Part shown: piece by piece, positions 5,801 to 10,316 of the stretch
Numbering within the stretch: position 1 is the first letter of the stretch
How the letters are laid out: every line of letters starts with the position of its first letter
Assembly: GCA_026770585.1 (NCBI GenBank)
Contig: MU646355.1
Coordinates: 960,177-971,267 of the forward strand
DNA from: Baffinella frigidus
Lineage: Eukaryota > Cryptophyceae > Cryptomonadales > Baffinellaceae
Direction: 5' to 3'
Length of the DNA: 11,091 bases
Made by a program: the position numbers and the translations under genes
The notes under the pieces: generated by a model
The model's input: the letters and a program-made list of their open reading frames with translations, nothing else
Told to the model about the DNA's origin: nothing
Databases searched by the model: none

Positions 5801-8160
5801 GGAAGGCGTGCGCGATCGGCAAGAACATGGTCAACGCCAAGACGTACTTCCCAACCCCCAAACCCCAACCCCCAAACCCCAAGCCCCGAACCCCAAACCC
5901 CATACCCCATACCCCAAACCCCGCCCAACCCCCGAACCCCAAACCCCAACCCCCGAACCCCAAACCCCAAACCCCAAACCCCAAACCCCAAACCCCCACC
6001 CTCCCGAACCCCTCACCCGCCCGTGAGGTGTTTTATTTTTGATGAGAGGCGCGGGCCCAACTCCCTCCCTAGTGAAAACGAGAAGCACACCATGGTCGCA
6101 AGAGATCAATGCCAAGATGCCCCCCCCCCCCCCGCTGCCCGTGACAACCCCTCAAATTCTGGTTTGTGACTTGGACCCGAAACCGCGGAATTCCGTGGTT
6201 CCTTGGTACACATAATGGAAAGACGCTGTTTCGCCGGCTCAGCGATAGGCTCGTTCGTGGCAGTCAACCTTTCCGTTCAGGCAACTATTCGCTGGTTCCG
6301 GGAGAAGCGGCACACCGATTTCATCCAGCTGGAGGACGCATCCCCACTCAGAGCATCTGAATACTGGCGAAGCCCTCACCCCTAACCCGTGTATTTATCG
6401 AACCTCGCTTCCCCCCCCTCGCAGGTTCCTGGAGAAGCGGCACAACGACGACATCGAGCTCGAGGACGCATCCCCACTAAGAGCATCTGAATACTGGCTA
6501 AGCCCTCACCCCTCACCCGTGGATTTATCGAACCTCGCTTCCCCCCCCTCGCAGGTTCCTCGAGAAGCGGTACAACACCCTTACCCGTGTAGTTATTGAA
6601 CCTCGCTTCCTCACCCCTCGTAGGTTCCTGGAGAAGCGGTACAACGACGACATCGAGCTTGAGGACGCCATCCACACGGTACACCCCACACCCCACACCC
6701 TAAACCCCAAACACCCTACTCCCCACACCCGAAACACTGAACCCTACACCCTAACCACATCGAGCTCGAGGACGCCATTCACACCCCACACCCTACACCC
6801 CAAACACCCTACTCCCCAAACACCCTACCCCCCAAACCCCAAACACTGAACCCTACACACTGAACCCCACACCCTGCACCCTAAACCTTGAACCCCAAAC
6901 ACTGAACTCTAAACCCCAAACCCTAAACCCTGAACCCTAAACTCTACACCCCATACCCCAACCCGGTTCAGACAGACGCTGACCCATAACCCATAACCCA
7001 CAACCCACAACCCATAACCTATAACCCATAACCCACAACCCATAACCCATAACCCATAACCCATAACCCATAACCCATAACCCATAACCCGTAAACCCTC
7101 AACACGAAACCCTACACCCTACAATGTAAAAAGTAAACCCATGCTCTTTGTACCGGAGCGTTCGTACCGAGTCCCAAACCCTACACCCGAAACCCTAAAC
7201 CCATAACCCGAACGCAGGCGATCCTGACGCTCAAGGAGGGCTTCGAGGGCCAAATCTCGGAAACAAATATTGAGATCGCGCTCGTCAACAACGACAAGAC
7301 GTTCCGGGTGCGTGAATAACCCTTTAGTGGCGAGTAGGCCCATACGCCCTACGGTAGGGTCCTAGGACCTGCCTAGGACCTCTTTCGGGCCAAATTTGAC
7401 CAGCTTGCCACCGTTGATACTCCATAGAACCCTGTGGTACAAGGGTACCTCGCCGATAAGAAACTGCCCCCCCCCCGGGACCCTACAGTAGGCCTATGCG
7501 TAGGGCCCTATGGTGGTCCTAGGGGGGGGTGCGTTTTCTTATGAGCGAGGTACCCCTGTAGGCAATCCGTAGGGTTGTAGGGTCGTTCCTGCGGATGTGC
7601 TAACCGAAAGTCGCTCGAAACAAATGTTGAGATCGCGCTCGTCAACAACGACATCACGTTCGGGTGCGCCCTCTTCTGTTAATTATGTTTGCATAATATT
7701 AATTATTATTACTCAAGTCCCAAGTCCGACGGCTGACTAACTGCAGATTTTCACAAACAAGACTACTCACGCCCCCATGCGTGTTTTGACAGCGTACGAA
7801 GCTGCCCAAATTGCTGTGTGATGGCTAAACCTTAGCGATGTATGCGCGACCTTGCCCCATGTATCTCCCCGTGCAGGTTGGCACAGCACCAACCGGGTCC
7901 AGTTTCATGACCGTTTGTTTGGAGTAAAGCGACTCCACGGGCTTTGAACGTACCGCCTAGAGCCACATGAAATTTCAGTGCCGGGCCCACCAATCCTTCT
8001 GAAAGGACATGTACCCCGCATCGAGAGTCCGCCGTACGACCGTTCACTGATTAGAGTTCTGACCCGAAACCCGAAACCCTGAACCCTGAACCCGAACCCC
8101 GGACACGTGCAGGTTTTGACAGCGGCAGAGGTCCTCGACTACCTCGGCGAGCTTGAGTAG
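2705..8160 (+). CDS. PSMA2: Proteasome subunit alpha type-2 (20S core), 8 exons
   Basis: This is a structural, non-catalytic subunit of the outer alpha ring of the 20S proteasome (nucleus and cytosol), which gates substrate entry. Joined exons are 2705-2857, 3815-3919, 4365-4436, 4865-4978, 5773-5843, 6624-6678, 7218-7307 and 8113-8160. They total 708 nt and give 235 residues plus TAG, the same length as Arabidopsis PAB1. Landmarks are the alpha-subunit N-terminal signature [20 protein letters not shown] (6-25), [15 protein letters not shown] (37-51), YSGMGPD (76-82), [11 protein letters not shown] (121-131), VDPSGSY (149-155), [19 protein letters not shown] (172-190), [10 protein letters not shown] (192-201) and the C terminus [17 protein letters not shown]. 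All introns are GT-AG; intron 5 is phase 2 and the others phase 0. The start has AAGATGG context and matches the family N terminus. Introns contain decayed copies of most exons, but this exon choice alone restores the protein. Confidence 0.96.
3155..3290 (+). mobile_element. Family E inverted-repeat element, copy E2
   Basis: TAGCTCTGCCTCAGTC at the left end and GACTGAGGCGGAGCTA at the right end are inverted repeats with one mismatch. It is 136 bp and non-coding. ACGTTG occurs just before the left end and one base after the right end, which may be a target-site duplication. This is the best-preserved copy and defines the family. Confidence 0.85.
3420..3558 (+). mobile_element. Family E element, copy E3 (decayed ends)
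   Basis: The interior matches E1 and E2: TGCCTCACTTGGGTTGGC, CGACTATTCTCGAGTTGACA, GCGGTACAAATCCGTCAACT, GAGCCCGGGC and ATTGGTG. The ends are degenerate (GTATGCCTCA left, CACAGAGCCA right). It lies about 130 bp after E2 in the same orientation. Confidence 0.75.
3717..3812 (+). repeat. Inverted repeat spanning the exon 2 acceptor
   Basis: AAGGAGTGCCAC (3718 region) is nearly complementary to CGGCGCTCCTT just before the acceptor. Inside it, AGTCACGCACAAACA (about 3757-3771) pairs with TGTTTGTGTGTGACT (3783-3797) with one mismatch. GTCAGTCAC occurs twice, about 24 nt apart. The branch-point-like CTAAC and the acceptor are therefore at the foot of a long hairpin. Confidence 0.6.
3815..3919 (+). 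CDS. PSMA2: PSMA2-like exon 2 (residues 52-86)
   Basis: The acceptor is TTCAG|GTGACC, with a branch-point-like CTAAC at 3794-3798. The donor is CTG|GTAACC. It encodes [20 protein letters not shown], then [15 protein letters not shown], which fits the family block before RVLV without a gap. Confidence 0.93.
3920..4364 (+). other. PSMA2-like intron 2 (445 nt)
   Basis: It holds a partial copy of the end of exon 2 (3971-4034). After about 4260 it has runs of CTAAACC/GTTAGGGG character. The middle part (about 4035-4300) has no recognisable content. Confidence 0.8.
3971..4034 (+). pseudogene. Decayed copy of the 3' part of exon 2
   Basis: CACATCG, ACGGGCATGG and GGACTCGCGCG occur in the same order and spacing as in exon 2 (from 3872), about 100 bp upstream. 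The copy continues past the exon end into GGCAACCTCA, matching the donor region GGTAACCACTCA but with the GT lost. It cannot serve as an exon. Confidence 0.7.
4365..4436 (+). CDS. PSMA2: PSMA2-like exon 3 (residues 87-110)
   Basis: The acceptor is CCCAG|GTGGGG and the donor CTG|GTAACC. It encodes [20 protein letters not shown] and TQQL, matching the family's Y-x-EPIP-x-x-QLV segment. No intronic copy of this exon was noticed. Confidence 0.93.
4597..4626 (+). pseudogene. Partial copy A of exon 4 start
   Basis: CCCAG|GTGCGCGAGCTCGCATCGG then TGATGCAGGAG reproduces [10 protein letters not shown] of exon 4 exactly at protein level. It then diverges into SNSA and repeat sequence, with no donor. 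Relative to the true exon it is out of frame (268 nt upstream). Confidence 0.85.
4677..4715 (+). pseudogene. Partial copy B of exon 4 start
   Basis: After CCAG, the sequence encodes [13 protein letters not shown] before running into AACCCGAAACC repeats. It is more diverged than copies A and C, and out of frame with the true exon (188 nt upstream). Confidence 0.85.
4784..4826 (+). pseudogene. Partial copy C of exon 4 start, in frame with exon 4
   Basis: After CCCCAG, it encodes [15 protein letters not shown]. It lies 81 nt before exon 4, and the reading frame stays open through the gap into [13 protein letters not shown]. Use of this acceptor would insert 27 residues without a frameshift. Such an insert is not known in the family, so it is probably non-functional. 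Confidence 0.85.
4865..4978 (+). CDS. PSMA2: PSMA2-like exon 4 (residues 111-148)
   Basis: The acceptor is CGCAG|GTGCGC and the donor CAG|GTGCCT. It encodes [10 protein letters not shown], then [20 protein letters not shown] and DKGPMLYQ. Of four similar exon starts in a row (4597, 4677, 4784, 4865), only this one continues into the conserved QSGGVRPFG block and a donor, so it is the functional copy. Confidence 0.95.
5061..5194 (+). mobile_element. Family E-related inverted-repeat element, copy E4
   Basis: CTTCTAGCTCTGCC at the left and GGCAGAACTAGAAG at the right are inverted repeats with one mismatch. The left end continues TCAGTCGGGTTGGCTG as in E2, but the interior differs, with its own hairpin around TCTCCT/AGGAGA. 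The element is flanked by related direct repeats (about 5032-5052 and 5199-5220, both containing TAGGGCGG). Confidence 0.7.
5557..5614. repeat. G-rich tract
   Basis: This is a long purine-rich, mostly G stretch with runs of three to ten G (GGGGTGGGG, GGCGGGGCGGGGGGCGGG). It fits the pattern for G-quadruplex formation on the sense strand, within intron 4 and just before the exon 5 fragments. Confidence 0.7.
5618..5635 (-). pseudogene. Inverted copy of the exon 5 / donor junction
   Basis: The reverse complement of this segment, GGTCAACGCCAAGACGTA, is identical over 18 nt to 5829-5846, the last coding bases of exon 5 plus its GTA donor. Similarity fades on both sides. An 18-nt match is very unlikely by chance in 11 kb, so it is a real inverted duplicate. 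Confidence 0.75.
5653..5690 (+). pseudogene. Decayed direct copy of exon 5 start
   Basis: GTGGATCCGTCAGGGTCGCA then CTGCCCGTG resembles the start of exon 5 (VDPSGSYWP, here VDPSGSHCP). It is preceded by GGCTG rather than CAG, so the acceptor is lost. It lies 120 nt before the true exon and directly after the inverted piece of the same exon. Confidence 0.8.
5773..5843 (+). CDS. PSMA2: PSMA2-like exon 5 (residues 149-172, phase 2 end)
   Basis: The acceptor is CTCAG|GTGGAC. It encodes [20 protein letters not shown] and NAK plus two bases of a Thr codon. The donor is AAGAC|GTACTT; joining to G|TTCCTG of exon 6 makes T-F-L-E-K, as in the family. Reading past the donor leads straight into intronic repeats. 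Confidence 0.93.
5851..6012. repeat. Minisatellite of 7-8 nt AACCCCA/AACCCCC units
   Basis: There are about 20 tandem, slightly varied units (AACCCCA, AACCCCCA, AACCCCG, ATACCCC). The minus strand reads GGGGTTT repeats, similar in form to telomeric DNA of protists and algae and able to form quadruplexes. It begins eight bases after the exon 5 donor. Confidence 0.9.
6295..6343 (+). pseudogene. Exon 6 copy 1
   Basis: GTTCCGGGAGAAGCGGCACA, then TCCAGCTGGAGGACGCATCC, resembles exon 6 but has a base missing in GACGC(C)ATCC and no GTAC donor. CTG precedes it instead of CAG. It starts a 130-bp repeat unit that recurs at 6425. Confidence 0.85.
6425..6473 (+). pseudogene. Exon 6 copy 2
   Basis: It has a good acceptor (CGCAG|GTTCCTGG) and encodes [15 protein letters not shown], then carries the same one-base loss as copy 1 and lacks a donor. 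Its tail (CATCTGAATACTGG ... TTATCGAACCTCGC) is the same as that of copy 1. Confidence 0.87.
6555..6577 (+). pseudogene. Exon 6 copy 3 (truncated)
   Basis: CGCAG|GTTCCTCGAGAAGCGGTAC then AACA keeps only FLEKRYN before jumping to the tail sequence CCCTTACCCGTG. This looks like a deletion inside a full unit, leaving 69 nt to the true exon instead of 130. Confidence 0.85.
6624..6678 (+). CDS. PSMA2: PSMA2-like exon 6 (residues 172-190)
   Basis: The acceptor is CGTAG|GTTCCT, the only TAG acceptor in the gene; the donor is ACG|GTACAC. It completes Thr172 and encodes [18 protein letters not shown]. Upstream copies at 6295, 6425 and 6555 lack the DAIHT end or a donor, so this is the only usable exon 6. 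Confidence 0.93.
6757..6784 (+). pseudogene. Exon 6 fragment downstream of exon 6
   Basis: ACATCGAGCTCGAGGACGCC then ATTCACAC matches the second half of exon 6 (IELEDAIHT) with two silent-type changes. It sits 80 nt after the true exon and is embedded in ACCCTA repeats. No splice sites are kept. Confidence 0.8.
6978..7090. repeat. CCCATAA tandem repeat
   Basis: About 16 units of 7 nt, mostly CCCATAA with CCCACAA and CCTATAA variants, differ from the CCCTAAA telomere unit only in the order of the A/T bases. This is the most regular array in the window. Confidence 0.9.
7218..7307 (+). CDS. PSMA2: PSMA2-like exon 7 (residues 191-220)
   Basis: The acceptor is CGCAG|GCGATC and the donor CGG|GTGCGT. 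It encodes [20 protein letters not shown] and [11 protein letters not shown] family B repeat begins only a few bases after the donor. Confidence 0.94.
7314..7424 (-). mobile_element. Family B inverted-repeat element, copy B1
   Basis: It matches the reverse complement of 9335-9444: TTAGTGGCGAGTAGG, ATACGCCCTACGGTAGG, CCTAGGACCTGCCTAGGACC, then TTTGACC and GCCACC near the end. It begins within a few bases of the exon 7 donor. Ends are approximate because the termini are decayed. Confidence 0.7.
7438..7560. mobile_element. Family A palindromic element A1 (in intron 7)
   Basis: It begins TACAAGGGTACCTCGC and ends GAGCGAGGTACCCCTGTA. The arms contain ATAAGAAACTGCCCC and its inverse, with ACCCTACAGTAGGCCTATGC in the centre. 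At 123 bp it is nearly palindromic. It is the only family A copy inside the proteasome gene. Confidence 0.88.
7611..7669 (+). pseudogene. Copy of the exon 7 end and donor
   Basis: GAAACAAATGTTGAGATCGC then GCTCGTCAACAACGACATCA is nearly identical to exon 7 (about 350 bp upstream) and continues through ACGTTCGGGTGCG. One C is missing before the GTGCG donor, shifting the frame, and the acceptor half of the exon is absent. Elements A1 and B1 lie between copy and original. Confidence 0.88.
7783..7819 (+). pseudogene. Possible decayed copy of exon 8
   Basis: GTTTTGACAGCG (12 nt) is identical to the start of exon 8 and is followed by an open frame ([12 protein letters not shown], then TGA), similar in length to the real C terminus. 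No AG directly precedes it (CATGCGT). A second weak echo, GTGCAGGTTGGCACAGC, lies near 7871. The short match makes this tentative. Confidence 0.5.
8113..8160 (+). CDS. PSMA2: PSMA2-like exon 8 (residues 221-235 and stop)
   Basis: The acceptor is GTGCAG|GTTTTG. It encodes [15 protein letters not shown] and TAG, matching the usual alpha-2 C terminus (VLTPAE-x-x-DYL). A TGTAA, the polyadenylation motif common in green algae, occurs at about 8411 and again near 8481, but I cannot assign the 3' end. Confidence 0.92.
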   Translation, partial: VLTAAEVLDYLGELE

Positions 8161-8435
8161 GCCTTTGCCTTCACAGGTTATGGGAGGCGTACAGAGGCTG
8201 CGAGTGGCGCGGGGCGAGGCGAGGGGTGGGGGCTTTGGGAATAAAGATCCGAGTTCGGAGGTGGTGTCTATGCGCAACACCTTTTGGAAGAGATGTAGGT
8301 TTGTTTGCGGTTCACTTGGAAGTGCAACGCGAGATTTAGTCGACCCTCCGGCACAAAATTGAGAACACGCAGACCCCAAGTCCGGTGCGGTTTCTGAAGT
8401 TCTGGGTTCTTGTAACCCAGATATCCCTGTGCATG

Positions 8436-8484
8436 TAGGGTCCTCCAGGGGGTTACATTTTCTGATGAGCGAGGTACCCGTGTA
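8436..8484. mobile_element. Family A half-element A2 (right arm only)
   Basis: GTAGGGTCCTCCAGGGGG leads to TGATGAGCGAGGTACCCGTG and TA, the right arm of family A. The left arm is missing. A piece resembling the end of family B (CAGATATCCCTGT, about 8418-8430) lies just before it. Confidence 0.6.
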
Positions 8485-8491
8485 AATGAAC

Positions 8492-8612
8492 TACAGGGGT
8501 ACCTCGCTCACAAGAAACCGCCCCCCCCTAGGACCCTACAGTAGGGGGATGCCTAGGGCCCTATGGTGGTCCTAGGGGGGGGGGCGTTTCTTATGAGCGA
8601 GGTACCCCTGTA
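8492..8612. mobile_element. Family A palindromic element A3
   Basis: This is a full 121-bp copy from TACAGGGGTACCTCGCTCAC to GAGCGAGGTACCCCTGTA, bounded by TA at both ends. The centre is CCTACAGTAGGGGGATGCC. It is a good reference copy. Confidence 0.9.
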
Positions 8613-8628
8613 GAGAGGCTTTAAGTAT

Positions 8629-8779
8629 GGTCCTCGGGCGGGGAGGGGTTCATTATTCGCGAGAAACTCCTGCACAGGGGTACCTCGCTCATGAGAAAGC
8701 GCCACCCCCCAGGACCCTACAGCCTATGCTGGTCCTCGGGGGGGGGGGGAGGGTCATTATTCGCGAGAAACTCATGTAG
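8629..8779. mobile_element. Family A variant A4 with a duplicated right arm
   Basis: A left arm (8673-8722, ACAGGGGTACCTCGCTCATG) is followed by an atypical right arm GGTCCTCGGGGG ... TCATTATTCGCGAGAAACTC. The same atypical arm also occurs just before it (8632-8670). The two right arms are about 100 bp apart. This seems to be a subfamily or a rearranged copy. Confidence 0.6.
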
Positions 8780-9003
8780 CCCTCCTGGAGGGGGCCCAAT
8801 GCAGTCGCGACTCGGGTCGTGTACACATGCGAGAAAAAAATGCGTTTATTACGGATAGAGGAGCTCATCCGTAGATTACTCCCAACTCCTCAAGAGTGAG
8901 GTGGGCTGTGGCCTTCGATGTGAGTGTGAATAAAAGCACCAAAGCACCAAAGGAAACCAACACGTGTGCGCAACCTCTGGAACGGTACAACAACGTCCAC
9001 CTG

Positions 9004-9133
9004 TACAGGGGTACCTTGCTCATAAGAAACTGACCCGCCCCGCCCCCCCCAGGGACCACCATAGGACCCTAGGCATGGTCCTACTGTAGGGTCATGAGGG
9101 GGGGGGGGTTCTTATGAGCGAGGTACCCCTGTA
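9004..9133. mobile_element. Family A palindromic element A5
   Basis: It runs from TACAGGGGTACCTTGCTCAT to GAGCGAGGTACCCCTGTA. It is slightly long (130 bp) because of extra C residues in the left arm (CCCGCCCCGCCCCCCCC). Confidence 0.88.
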
Positions 9134-9150
9134 GAACAACGGCCACGTGC

Positions 9151-9184
9151 AGCTCTGGGCTGTCGGGGCTACTCGATGAAGTAC
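9151..9184. repeat. 34-nt direct repeat (mate at 9451-9484)
   Basis: AGCTCTGGGCTGTCGGGGCT then ACTCGATGAAGTAC recurs exactly 300 nt later with four differences. One copy precedes A6 and the other follows the A6/B2 composite. Confidence 0.85.
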
Positions 9185-9188
9185 ACTG

Positions 9189-9334
9189 TACAGGGGAACC
9201 TCGCTCATAAGAAAGCGCCCCCGCCCGAGGACCATCATAGGAGCGCCCCCCGCCTAGGACCATCATAGGGCCCTAGCTAGACATAGGCCTTCTGTAGGGT
9301 CCTAGAGGGAGGCAGTTTCTTATGAGCGTGGTAC
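9189..9334. mobile_element. Family A element A6, interrupted by family B
   Basis: It starts TACAGGGGAACCTCGCTCAT and reaches TTTCTTATGAGCGTGGTAC, where a family B element begins; CCCTGTA follows that element at 9445-9451. Joining GGTAC and CCCTGTA restores the expected GGTACCCCTGTA end. The left arm has an internal duplication (CGAGGACCATCATAG and CTAGGACCATCATAG). Confidence 0.75.
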
Positions 9335-9444
9335 AGTGTATCCCTAAAGTGGCCAGGGGGTCAAAATTGACCCGCAAGAGGTCCTAGGTAGGTCCTAGGG
9401 CCCTACGGTAGGGCGTATGCGCCTACTGGCCACTTAAGGAATAT
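9335..9444 (+). mobile_element. Family B inverted-repeat element, copy B2
   Basis: TATCCCTAAAGTGGCCAG at the left pairs with CTGGCCACTTAAGGAATA at the right. The interior holds GGTCAAAATTGACCC and the AGGTCCTAGGTAGGTCCTAG/CCCTACGGTAGGG blocks. It may extend to 9332-9451, since TACAGTG and CCCTGTA also pair. It sits inside the end of A6 and is opposite in orientation to B1. Confidence 0.78.
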
Positions 9445-9495
9445 CCCTGTAGCTCTGGACTCTCGGGGCTGCTCGATGGAGTACATGTACAGTGA

Positions 9496-9575
9496 TAGGT
9501 CCTTGAGGTTCTTCGAGCTCCCAACATAGGCGGACACCGGAACTTGTTCTGCAGAAAAGCCATGCTTCCTTTCGG
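9496..9575 (-). repeat. 80-bp dispersed repeat, copy 1
   Basis: It matches 9998-10077 with about five differences. On the minus strand both copies are open and share the frame reading VPVSAYVGSSKNLKDL. The differences I can place mostly change the amino acid, so there is no sign of selection on protein. Its origin is unknown. Confidence 0.85.
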
Positions 9576-9688
9576 CCTCGCTCATAAGAAACTGCCCCCC
9601 CCCCCGGACCCTGCAGTAGGCCTATGCCTAGGGTCCTACGGTTGTCCTAGAGGGGGGGGCGGTTTCTTTTGAGCGAGGTACCCCTGTA
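9576..9688. mobile_element. Family A element A7 (left end truncated)
   Basis: It starts at CCTCGCTCATAAGAAACTGC, lacking the first ten bases (TACAGGGGTA), and ends GAGCGAGGTACCCCTGTA. The truncation point abuts the repeat segment 9496-9575. Confidence 0.85.
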
Positions 9689-9766
9689 CACTGCAGTGTG
9701 GTGGAGTGGATTGAGTCACAGCCCTTGCACTCTGGCAGAACCTTCCGTGCCAGACCGACCAATCCT

Positions 9767-9796
9767 CCTGTAGGCACATGCTTACAACCTGCGAAA
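9767..9796. repeat. 30-nt direct repeat left of A8 (mate at 9925-9954)
   Basis: CCTGTAGGCACATGCTTACA then ACCTGCGAAA is identical at 9925-9954. The first copy continues leftwards into a segment (9733-9782) related to 7965-8013 in intron 7. Confidence 0.85.
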
Positions 9797-9809
9797 GGGT
9801 TCCCACAGT

Positions 9810-9930
9810 TACAGGGGTACCTCGCTCATAAGAAACCGCCCCCACCCTAGGACCACCCTAGGACCCTAGGCATGGTCCTACTGTAGGGTCCTAGGGGGGG
9901 GCGGTTTCTTATGAGCGAGGTGCCCCTGTA
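9810..9930. mobile_element. Family A palindromic element A8
   Basis: This is a 121-bp copy from TACAGGGGTACCTCGCTCAT to GAGCGAGGTGCCCCTGTA. A 30-nt identical sequence lies on both sides (9767-9796 and 9925-9954), too long for an ordinary target duplication. Confidence 0.9.
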
Positions 9931-9997
9931 GGCACATGCTTACAACCTGCGAAACGGTAGAACGGCGTTCCACACAGACACGCAAGGTGTCATCCTT

Positions 9998-10077
9998 TAG
10001 GTCCTTCAGGTTCTTCGAGCTCCCAACATAGGCGGACACCGGAACTGGTTCTGTAGGAAGGCCATGCTTCCTTTCGG
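9998..10077 (-). repeat. 80-bp dispersed repeat, copy 2
   Basis: This is the second copy of 9496-9575. On the minus strand it reads ERKHGLPTEPVPVSAYVGSS then KNLKDLKD, and the frame stays open through the next spacer into the right arm of A8. The open run is probably fortuitous. Confidence 0.85.
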
Positions 10078-10316
10078 ATCACATCAAGCCCCCCTGTACA
10101 GAGGATCGCGACAGAACCGGCTAAAGGGTATCCTCATCGGGAGTCAAAGCACGTCGGTGCTTCACTGTCTTCGGAATACTTCGCAAACACCACCAACCTC
10201 GCACACCCACCCTCTCCTCCCACCTCCCGTCTAACTAGGTGCACGCCATGTAGTACAGGGGTACCTCGCTCATGAGAAACCCAACCCCCCATAGGACCCT
10301 ACAGTAGGCCTATGCC

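Larger units (their letters stand above)
5844..6623 (+). other. PSMA2-like intron 5 (780 nt)
   Basis: The 5' part (5851-6012) is an AACCCC-type minisatellite. Positions 6013-6290 hold a run of 14 C (about 6120-6133) and otherwise nothing I can name. The 3' part is a tandem array of exon 6 copies with their tails (6295-6623). Confidence 0.85.
6295..6623 (+). repeat. Tandem array of exon 6 plus tail units (130, 130 and 69 nt)
   Basis: The exon 6 start recurs at 6295, 6425, 6555 and 6624. The tail between copies (GAGCATCTGAATACTGG, AGCCCTCACCCCT, TTATCGAACCTCGCTTCC, polyC, GCAG) is shared, so whole exon-plus-intron units were duplicated. Confidence 0.9.
6679..7217 (+). other. PSMA2-like intron 6 (539 nt), telomere-like repeats
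   Basis: It is almost entirely short repeats: ACACCCC/AACACCCT first, then AACCCTAAACCCTGA (about 6840-6960), then regular CCCATAA units (about 6978-7090). A fragment of exon 6 lies at 6757-6784. Positions 7110-7190 are less repetitive and unassigned. Confidence 0.9.
7308..8112 (+). other. PSMA2-like intron 7 (805 nt)
   Basis: In order it holds a family B element, a family A element, a copy of the exon 7 end, an AT-rich pocket (7679-7711, TTAATTATG ... CATAATATTAA), a possible exon 8 copy, a 50-nt segment related to 9733-9782, and CCCGAA/CCCTGAA repeats (8060-8100) before the acceptor. Confidence 0.85.

Noticed and set aside
5662-6115. Minus-strand Gly/Leu/Trp-rich frames (GVWGLGFG repeats)
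   Set aside because: These are translations of the GGGGTTT minisatellite, not proteins.
6102-6123. Possible further copy of the exon 5 end (GATCAATGCCAAGATG)
   Set aside because: Only about 13 of 18 bases match and no splice site is kept, so it is too weak to call.
5435-6169. Plus-strand open frame of 244 codons across intron 4, exon 5 and repeats
   Set aside because: It is in the wrong frame for exon 5, and its apparent length comes from stop-free CCCCAA repeats (Pro/Asn/Thr-rich text).
8865-9062. Minus-strand frame (65 codons) with a hydrophobic stretch
   Set aside because: The first part is translation of the A5 left arm and the rest matches no family I know. It could be the 3' end of an unknown gene but the evidence is too thin.
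9403-9845. Minus-strand frames (60 and 69 codons) among the palindromes
   Set aside because: They are built from element arms and spacer repeats. Differences between repeat copies mostly change residues, so there is no sign of selection on a protein.
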